A DNA stretch of 64,000 nucleotides from Artemisia argyi (Eukaryota; Streptophyta; Magnoliopsida; Asterales; Asteraceae), in contig CM060692.1 of NCBI GenBank assembly GCA_030686995.1, positions 128,107,796-128,171,795 of the forward strand. The letters run 5' to 3'. Below are positions 56,365 through 64,000 of the stretch, in pieces. Both the position numbers and the translations under genes were made by a program. The notes under the pieces were generated by a model. That model saw nothing but the letters and a program-made list of their open reading frames with translations. It searched no databases and was not told the origin of the DNA. The stretch's first letter is position 1. Every line of letters starts with the position of its first letter.

Positions 56365-56635
56365 TTAAACACCAACTTTGAAAGGTTGGTTGTTGAGGGT
56401 TGGTCCTCATAGTAGTAGGAGTAGTGTAGTTTTATTTTAATGAAGTATGTGTTTTATTTTACTTTCTCTCTCTAAAGCTTTATCTTTCTAATAATCTTTA
56501 ATTTTTAGTTGTTAAAATCTTGTTTTTATTGGTGGGAATTAAAATTTATGGTTAAACTAGTTAGTCTAGTGTTAAATTTGGTGAAAAACATTAGTTTTTA
56601 GGCTTAATTTTGGATCAAAATAGTGTTTTGTTACG

Positions 56636-57260
56636 TTTTATCGAGTTAGTTTTTTTTATTTCTATCAAGTTACATTTTTTTAAAAATTATCGAGTTAGCA
56701 GATTTTAAAATTTTTATCGAGTTAAAAAAAAACATTTCAAAATTATCGAGTTTGGTTTTATATTTTATTTTATCGAGTTTCATTTCTAGAGTAAGGACTA
56801 GATAGCAATTTAGTAAAACATAATCAATAGTTATCGAGTTTCGTTTTCGAGTAGGGACTTGTTTGCAATTTTTTTATCGAGTTATGCTTTTCAAATTTTT
56901 TAATTACCGAGTTTAGTTTTTTCATTTTTCTTACCGAGTTTGATATTTTTTTTCTAGGGTCTAAAATGCAAAAAATATTTTGTCGAGTTTGGTTTTTCAA
57001 AAAATAATTGTTACCGAGTTTGATTTTTTTTATTTTATTTTATCAAGTTTTGATTTTACCAAGTTTCATTTCTTTTGGCGAGTTAGCTAATATTATCGAG
57101 TTAGATAATCTATACCTCATCGTTTATCGAGTGAGGTTCTCTTATGCTTTATGCTAAGGCGAAACTCTGCCGAATTTTTGTTTGGCTTATCTAGTTTGTT
57201 TCTTTTATCGAGTCTTTTTTCTTTTATCAAGTAACTTTATCTTATTAAAATGAGTTTCGA
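56636..57260 (+). repeat. TTATCGAGTT repeat series in the 5' LTR
   Basis: About twenty copies of TTATCGAGTT and variants (TTACCGAGTTT, TATCAAGTT) with irregular 15-50 base spacing, all in one orientation. The 3' LTR has the same series at 62596-63260. Confidence 0.9.
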
Positions 57261-57780
57261 GTAGTTTATTTGTGTTTGCTTAGTGGCACGAGTTTGTGAG
57301 TTAAGTGTGGACATAAAAGAGGTTGTGATTAATAATTAGTGAGATTATTTAGATTTGTAGTTTTATTATTTGAAGGGCAAAAGCCGGAGAATAATCAAAT
57401 TATACATCTAGTAATTATTTTCTTTTTAAAGGATTATTTTCAAAGGAAAATAATTCATCGTCAATCCTTGACCCACACTTAATGAACTTATTTATGTCGC
57501 TTAGCAAACATATTGTTTTTAAAATCTTTTCCCGACTTATTTTTTCTTTCTTGTTTTCAATATCTTATTGTTTTATTGTTTTTAATTGCAATTTCATTTC
57601 CTTTAGATTAAAAACTCCAAAAATTCTCAATTATATTTTCCCATTCACTTCACAATCGCACGACTCAAGCCGACTCAATCGCCGTCTTACCTTCGTTGGG
57701 ACATAACGACCCGGGGAATTACTTTCATGAGCATTTCTTCGGTTAAAAATCTAATATACTATAAAAGACACAAAACCACA

Positions 57781-57798
57781 TGGCGCTGCTGCCGGGGA
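57781..57798 (+). promoter_or_regulatory. Primer binding site (Asp-tRNA type)
   Basis: TGGCGCTGCTGCCGGGGA, two bases after the 5' LTR, close to the Athila/Tat site TGGCGCCGTTGCCGGGGA. Confidence 0.85.
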
Positions 57799-57905
57799 AG
57801 GTTTGAAACGAGAGCGTCGTTCTTGTATCGTTTGTTGGTGATTTGAAGACCCTTCTCCCGGGAAGTTATCGTTTTTTGTAAATATTCTCAAAAATTTTAA
57901 AATCC

Positions 57906-57941
<36 letters not shown>

Positions 57942-58112
57942 GGCAAAAAGATTTTAATTTTAAGTTTCTTTAAAATATTATAAATCCAAAAATATTTTTC
58001 TTTTTCATATTTTATTTTGATTTGTTTTTATGAGACGGAAAAACCAAAAATAATCTTCTTATCCTCTTATCATTTGATTCTTCTTTTTTAACTCTCTAAA
58101 CCGATAATTCTT

Positions 58113-59840
58113 ATGGATCCGACTTGTTTTAATTGTGGAGAACCGTTTTTCGGAGGGTTGTGTGTGTGGTGTACGTGTGACCAATGTGGTGATGATATTC
58201 ATGATGGCGTTTGTTGGAATTGTAATTCTCCCGCGTATGATCAAAGATTGTTCAATAATCCGTCAAACGTTCCTAATAACTATCCAACACCACCACCACC
58301 TTCGTTTTATTGCTATAATTGTGGAAACCCTTCCGAAGAAGGAGCACCTTGTGGGCAATATTTTTGTAGTCAATGTGGATACACCAATTGTATGTGCTAT
58401 GCCCCGAATGCTGACATGTCTTACGCTTGTGATACAAGTTTTGATAATTATCCTCAGAACGATTTAAATCTTCCTTTTCAAAACTTTTATGAGCAAGTAC
58501 CAAATTACAATGGTGATTCATTTCAAAATACTTCAAATTTTGAACATTGTGGGGGATCGTCTGAAAATTTTTATGAGCCAAATTCCTGTTACGATTCTCA
58601 TGGTTTTAACCAACCCCCACAAACTTCCGATTTTACTAATGATATTTTTGAAATTAAATCCATGATCGAGAAGTTAAAAGAAATGGTAATTAATCGTTAT
58701 ACGCATACTCCCGAGCCTAATGTGAAATCGATGGAAGAACTTCTTGCCGAAGAAAGAAAATTCCAATTTTGTGAGTGTTGTGTGTACGATGATGATTCCA
58801 CGATTACGATCAATCTTAATCCTCAAAATGAATCTATCTCTTCTTCCGTAGAACCCAAAGACTCTCTAACAATGGGGGACGGGCATCTTAACACTATTCC
58901 GGCAACGAAATCGGACGAATTCAATAAGTCTAGTGTTGAGAACCTCGTCCCAATCCCAAGTGAGTCCGAGGAGATTTCTAACGAAGTTGAAAATAATCGT
59001 CTTGATGATCAAGTTGATACGAATGATATACCATTTGATGATAATCATGATGAGATATTCTCCGATTCTGATAATGACGATTCTATATCTTGTGGAGAAA
59101 TCGATTATGTTGATGAAGAACCTCCTGAGTTCATAAGCTTAGAAGGAGAGAATGAAGAAGATGTTGATACGGAAATACAAGATGAAGCTCTTCGTGAAAC
59201 ATTGTTAAATGTCAATCTTCTTATCTCTCGAATTGAAGCATTAAATGATTCTATGACTTCTTCTCCTATCCCCGTTATGGATAGTGATTTCTTACCCGAG
59301 TTTGAAATTTTTCAATTTGAAGAGACGAGTAGTGACAGTCCCACTATTCATGCTGATATCTCTCTTCCGGATTTTGAGCGTTTTAATTTTGAAATCAACT
59401 CTGTGCTTATTTCCGATAATCCGTCACGTGACCCTCTTTTAGAGGATGCCGATCCATTTCTTGCTGCGGATGACTTGATACCACCGGGTATTGAGAATAA
59501 CGAGAATGACGTTCAAAGAAATATTCTTTCCGATTTATCTTCTTCTCGTCCACCCGCGAAACCACCCGATGAAGATTTTGAATCCGGTTCGAATGAAGTT
59601 ATTATTGGAGTGGTGGATGAGACTAATGATCATGATGATCCCGTGCTTGATATTTTACCCACCCATGATTCTGATGATGTTTATGCTTTTACCATCCGTG
59701 TGTTTCACCCTTTCTATCTTTATCCCATTATTTCTTCACCTTTCCACTCCACCGGGAGTGAGGATATCATTTTTGACCCCAAAATCTCCATTGTTAGTGT
59801 CGGGTGTCCGTTTCATCTGCTCTCCCCAAGGACAAATTAA
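58113..59840 (+). CDS. Intact Cys-rich, acidic element protein (575 residues)
   Basis: Only ORF of the 8-kb gypsy element. The first 95 residues contain 15 Cys, mostly as C-x2-C pairs (C5/C8, C17/C20, C22/C25, C34/C37, C67/C70, C85/C88), which looks like several zinc ribbons. A Tyr/Asn/Gln-rich stretch follows (98-180), then a short helical segment DIFEIKSMIEKLKEMV (about 179), and a long Asp/Glu/Ser-rich part (240-480) with DSLTMGDGHLNTIPATKSDE, LVPIPSESEEISNE and RETLLNVNLLISRIEALND. I remember these phrases from gypsy proteins annotated in Tanacetum, where they lie upstream of a reverse transcriptase; here none follows. No catalytic motif. It may be Gag-like and bind nucleic acid. Intact frame in a pol-less element suggests it is or was recently useful to the element. 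Confidence 0.85.
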   Translation: MDPTCFNCGEPFFGGLCVWCTCDQCGDDIHDGVCWNCNSPAYDQRLFNNPSNVPNNYPTPPPPSFYCYNCGNPSEEGAPCGQYFCSQCGYTNCMCYAPNADMSYACDTSFDNYPQNDLNLPFQNFYEQVPNYNGDSFQNTSNFEHCGGSSENFYEPNSCYDSHGFNQPPQTSDFTNDIFEIKSMIEKLKEMVINRYTHTPEPNVKSMEELLAEERKFQFCECCVYDDDSTITINLNPQNESISSSVEPKDSLTMGDGHLNTIPATKSDEFNKSSVENLVPIPSESEEISNEVENNRLDDQVDTNDIPFDDNHDEIFSDSDNDDSISCGEIDYVDEEPPEFISLEGENEEDVDTEIQDEALRETLLNVNLLISRIEALNDSMTSSPIPVMDSDFLPEFEIFQFEETSSDSPTIHADISLPDFERFNFEINSVLISDNPSRDPLLEDADPFLAADDLIPPGIENNENDVQRNILSDLSSSRPPAKPPDEDFESGSNEVIIGVVDETNDHDDPVLDILPTHDSDDVYAFTIRVFHPFYLYPIISSPFHSTGSEDIIFDPKISIVSVGCPFHLLSPRTN

Positions 59841-61787
59841 TTCGGAGATCGAGTCAAGCTCATGTGACTCGGTGAACAAAAAAAAGCGCTTCGTGGGAGG
59901 CACCCCATGCTTATCCTTTTCATCTTCTTAATTTTCTATTTTCTTTCTTACGTGACGTGAGGAGGGCTACCTCTTCCATTTCTTGTGTTTCGTGGTTGTT
60001 TATGCACGTCCAGGATTTGCCCGAATAATGAAGACTCTCGTGCTCGTTGTTTTGTCTCCGCTCGAGTTTCATCATTCGTTGCTTATCCAATATCCTAATC
60101 TTATCGACTAACATTTATCTTTTGGCATAATTAATAAATGGCCTTAGATTTATGTAGGAGAACACTTACCTTTTAAACATTGAGGACAATGTTTCGTTTT
60201 AGTCGGGGGGGGGGGGGGGGGGGTGAATCTTCGATTCGATTTGACCTGTACCATCGTCTGAGCTGTTAACTTACGCAACTCCGTTTTCCACCAAAATTTT
60301 AATTTTTATCACCGCTTTATAATCGAAGAAAAAAAATGAAAAAAAAAAATATATGATATGAATAATAAGATTTGACACCTTGTTTTGAATTTCCTACTGG
60401 CGAGAGTAGAAATAAATGTTCCGACTTGACCGGGCGTGTTGAGCCCTAGCTCGTCTCCCTTAACCAAAATAATCAAAAGATTATGGCTAAGCATCCGCGG
60501 ATCTCATTACTTGGGATTTTAAATTTGCGGAGATCGAGGAATGATAGAGTTTATTTAGAAGTTTCGTGCTATACACGGATCTCATTACTTGGGATTTAAA
60601 AAGCCCACGAGAGGTACTTGTGGCCTCCTTGTTCCCACAAGCTTGCACACCAATAATAATAGATCTCTAGGTTTAATTAAGGGTACACGGTTTGGGCAAT
60701 ACTTAGTTTTTTCTCGTTCCCAACAAAATCTCTGCATATGGGGGTTTGGTACACATAGGGGTACTGCCAATGTTACGGTAAAATAGACTATTGCATCTTG
60801 CCGGTTCGCAGCCGATGTTGTGATCTTATTAAAAACCGTAGGACTCGGGGTTTGGCATATGATTATGAATATCAATAATAATAGTCCAAAGCCATATAAA
60901 AAGGCAGAGGAATCCAAAGCTATAAAAAAGCAGCGGATAGAAATCCAAAGTCATAATAAAGCTCTTACATCTTGGCGGCTCATAAACCGTTGATTGTAAA
61001 AGAAATAAAAGACTAAGGACCAAAGTATTATTAAAGTGCTTATGATTATGCAAAAATGCCAAGCTTCGACTCCGGGGGTTTCCCTAATAAAAAGCTTCCG
61101 TTTCGGATATCAATCATGGTATGTCTCGGTCGTAAATAAAAAGGGAGACCCCTACAAATCGTGTTAAATCAGAGACCTTCATGTGGACCCGATTTCTGTA
61201 TGCAGGGATTTTCAAGGGAAAGTTTGGAAACTACTTAGCGTTCAAATTTTGTGCTCTTATCGGACTAACAAATATCAAAACGAGAAAAATATGAAGCAAT
61301 TCATTTCTCACAAATTAAAATCTTGAGATACAGAACTTAGGACCTGGGAACAAGAGGTAATACACAAGTAACTTTTGTGGGTAGTGTTAGCATCTAACTT
61401 GTAAATAAACAATGATTTCGATTTTACGCTTAGTTTGGGAGCTTGTGAAAAATGAAGGATGACGATTTTTATCCGTATGGTCTCTTCTCTATGAGAAGTG
61501 TTTCTACTCGTAGACCCTGAAAGTTATCAACAGATAAGAATTGATAATGAAAGTCAAAGCAAACCGTCACATATATAAATGAAAAATACAAAAAATAGTA
61601 GTAGTAGTTGTTATTCATGAAAATCAGAAAACGGAGAGTTTTTGAGAATAAATGATTTTACTATCTCTTTTGAACATCATTGCTACTTTACAACGTCAGT
61701 AAAGAGAGATTTTGAAATTATTTATCTTTTAAGCGTGAGGTGATGACATTGCGTGAGGACACGGCAATACCTTAGTCTGGGGGATTT
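59841..61787 (+). other. Noncoding 3' region of the second gypsy element
   Basis: No pol. Contains AAAAAGCGCTTCGTGGGAGG (59882-59901, continuing CACCCCATG) just after the stop, then ACATTGAGGACAATGTTTCG followed by a run of 19 G (60177-60223). GGATCTCATTACTTGGGATT is repeated at about 60499 and 60577, and ATCCAAAG-(C/T)-ATA phrases recur at 60880-60960. The 3' end is the purine tract AGTCTGGGGGATTTT. Confidence 0.75.
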
Positions 61788-62603
61788 TGGTATGTGTTAT
61801 TTTACACATACTTTTGACCTTAGTTTAGGGACCAAAATGACCAAAAACTTACGATAAATGCCAAAGATATTGTGTTTTTGTGTTTGTAATCGTGCAGGAA
61901 AGGATATCTTATAGAAAGCAACAAAATCAACCAAAAAGCCTAAAACAAGCACGAGATTTGAAAAAGTGTCAAAAAGCTGAAACCGATGAAGAAATTTATC
62001 CAAGAAAAACCCAAAATGACAAAAGTAATCCTTAGAGATTCAGAGAATAACAAAAGAGACTCTTAGTTAATATGAAGACCTTTACAATAATGGCCCTCCA
62101 AGTTTCAGCAAGTTGTCAACTTTGGTCCTTTGAAGAACTTTGGAAGAAAAGTCAACTCAATTCCTCCAAGTTACAAGATCGTTACGTGTAGTATTTAGTT
62201 GCATTTGTAGCGTTTTAATATGTTTTAAGTAGTTTATCATGTTTTGTAAAAGTCTAGAGGCTAAATATGCAACAATGTCAAAGATTAGAGAAGCCCTAGC
62301 CACTAGCCTATAAATACCCCTTAAACATCAACTTTGAAAGGTTGGTTGTTGAGGGTTGGTCCTCATAGTAGTAGGAGTAGTGTAGTTTTATTTTAATGAA
62401 GTATGTGTTTTATTTTACTTTCTCTCTCTAAAGCTTTATCTTTCTAAAAATCTTTAATTTTTAGTTGTTAAAATCTTGTTTTTATTGGTGGGAATTAAAG
62501 TTTATGGTTAAACAAGTTAGTCTAGTGTTAAATTTGGTGAAAAACATTAGTTTTTAGGCTTAATTTTGGATCAAAATAGTGTTTTGTTACGTTTTATCGA
62601 GTT

Positions 62604-62648
<45 letters not shown>

Positions 62649-63801
62649 TTCTATCGAGTTACATTTTTTTAAAAAATTATCGAGTTAGCAGATTTTAAAA
62701 TTTTTATCGAGTTAAAAAAAAACATTTCAAAATTATCGAGTTTGGTTTTATATTTTATTTTATCGAGTTTCAATTCTAGAGTAAGGACTAGATAGAAATT
62801 TAGTAAAATATAATCAATAGTTATCGAGTTTCGTTTTCGAGTAGGGACTTGTTTGCAATTTTTTTATCGAGTTATGCTTTTCGAATTTTTTAATTACCGA
62901 GTTTAGTTTTTTCATTTTTCTTACCGAGTTTGATATTTTTTTCTAGGGACTAAAATGCAAAAAATATTTTGTCGAGTTTGGTTTTTTAAAAAATAATTGT
63001 TACCGAGTTTGATTTTTTTTTATTTTTTTTTATCGAGTTTTGATTTTACCAAGTTTCATTTCTTTTGGCGAGTTAGCCAATATTATCGAGTTCGATAATT
63101 TATACCTCATCGTTTATCGAGTGAGGTTCTCTTATGCTTTATGCTAAGGCGAAACTCTGCCGAATTTTTGTTTGGATTATCTAGTTTGTTTCTTTTATCG
63201 AGTCTTTTTTCTTTTATCAAGTAACTTTATCTTATTAAAATGAGTTTCGAGTAGTTTATTTGTGTTTGCTTAGTGGCACGAGTTTGTGAGTTAAGTGTGG
63301 ACATAAAAGAGGTTGTGATTAATAATTAGTGAGATTATTTAGATTTGTAGTTTTATTATTTGAAGGGCAAAAGCCGGAGAATAATTAAATTATACATCTA
63401 GTAATTATTTTATTTTTAAAGGATTATTTTCAAAATAAATCAACGTTGTGAGAAAATAGTCTTGTTTAAGGAAAATAATTCGTCGCCAATCCTTGACCCA
63501 CACTTGATGAACTTATTCATGTCGTTTAGCAAACATATTGTTTTTAAAATCTTTTCCCGACTTATTTTTTCTTTCTTGTTTTCAATATCTTATTGTTTTA
63601 TTGTTTTTAATTGCAATTTCATTTCCTTTAGAATAAAAACTCCAAAAATTCTCAATTATATTTTCCCATTCACTTCAATCACGCGACTCAAGCCGACTCA
63701 ATCGCCGTCTTACCTTCGTTAGGACATAACGACCCGGGGAATTACTTTCACGAGCATTTCTTCGGTTAAAAATCTAATATACTATAAAAGACACAAAACC
63801 A
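61788..63801 (+). mobile_element. 3' LTR of the second gypsy element
   Basis: 2014 bp copy of the 5' LTR. Two large differences: a run of about 39 T near 62608 where the 5' copy has eight, and about 38 extra bases near 63435 (AAATAAATCAACGTTGTGAG onward). Its end CACAAAACCA is followed by GATAT. Confidence 0.93.
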
Positions 63802-63806
63802 GATAT

Positions 63807-64000
63807 TGTCTTACACAAAAGATCTTCATCTTACGCATAAGGATAAGCCTTTTGCATAAGACTTTGTCTTTTACTTAAGAAGAAAATCTTACGCATAAGA
63901 AAAATGTTTTGCATAAGATTTCTTTTATGCGTAAACTTGACCTGATTTCATTGAAAAGTTTCTAAGTGTTGTTGTAATTCAAAGTGTAATCAATATTGTT
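63807..64000. repeat. TTACGCATAAGA palindrome array (right part)
   Basis: Continues the host sequence interrupted at 55831: CTTACGCATAAGG, TTTTGCATAAGAC, CTTACGCATAAGA and similar to about 63935, then unrelated sequence to the window end. Confidence 0.85.

Larger units (their letters stand above)
55832..57778 (+). mobile_element. 5' LTR of the second gypsy element
   Basis: 1947 bp from TGGTATGTGTTATTTTACAC to CACAAAACCA. TATA box CCTATAAATACCCC at 56351-56364. About twenty copies of TTATCGAGTT (56636-57260) lie downstream of the TATA box. Lacks about 38 bases that the 3' LTR has near 63435. Confidence 0.93.
55832..63801 (+). mobile_element. Complete pol-less Ty3/gypsy element (8.0 kb)
   Basis: 7970 bp with 5' LTR 55832-57778, 3' LTR 61788-63801 and exact target duplication GATAT (55827-55831, 63802-63806). 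The primer site TGGCGCTGCTGCCGGGGA (57781-57798) is of the Asp-tRNA type. The only ORF is the intact 575-residue protein at 58113-59840; RT, RNase H and integrase are missing. A purine tract (AGTCTGGGGGA) precedes the 3' LTR. The LTRs are very similar with two obvious length differences, so insertion is fairly recent. Confidence 0.95.

Overview
This window looks like intergenic, transposon-packed DNA from a flowering plant, most likely a daisy-family (Asteraceae) species of the tribe Anthemideae (the Tanacetum / Artemisia / Chrysanthemum group). The reasons are AT-rich sequence with almost no long ORFs, plant LTR retrotransposons with initiator-Met and Asp-type tRNA primer sites, and two retroelement proteins (the extra 3' ORF after pol at 6040-7515 and the Cys-rich/acidic protein at 58113-59840) that I remember mainly from Anthemideae genome annotations. 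That assignment rests on memory, not on a search. I see no bacterial features, rRNA or tRNA genes.

Only one ordinary host gene is convincing: a BAHD-type acyltransferase on the minus strand at 39484-40893 with intact HKLVD and DFGWG motifs. Just beyond its 3' end lies an array of near-identical 595-bp units (about 35607-39380). Its 5' side carries a SINE with a 20-bp target duplication and an hAT-type MITE.

The rest is layered mobile elements. 1-4889: a broken Ty3/gypsy (Tekay-like) element, itself split by an LTR-like insertion, sitting inside a Ty1/copia element (A) whose RNase H, extra 3' ORF and 3' LTR follow to 8880. 9969-26184: a decayed copia element (B) hit at least three times, each insertion with a readable target duplication: a solo LTR (TTCAT), an 8.4-kb pol-less gypsy element (GTTTA) and a 5.6-kb fold-back Mutator-like element (AATCAGTTAA). 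26185-35600: small DNA elements (Emigrant-like, Harbinger-like, CACTA-type) and a copia LTR. 41100-47760: SINE, hAT MITEs and a 599-bp tandem duplication. 47763-50941: a young, complete, pol-less copia element with an intact gag-protease ORF. 51642-54620: a decayed copia element (C) that has lost its reverse transcriptase. 55832-63801: an 8-kb pol-less gypsy element with an intact 575-residue ORF.

The recurring themes are (1) complete LTR elements that keep gag-like ORFs but no reverse transcriptase or integrase, so they must depend on partners elsewhere; (2) arrays of short palindromes in the promoter or subterminal regions of several unrelated elements; and (3) two conserved noncoding motifs shared by the two pol-less gypsy elements. 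No gene cluster or pathway can be assembled from the window.
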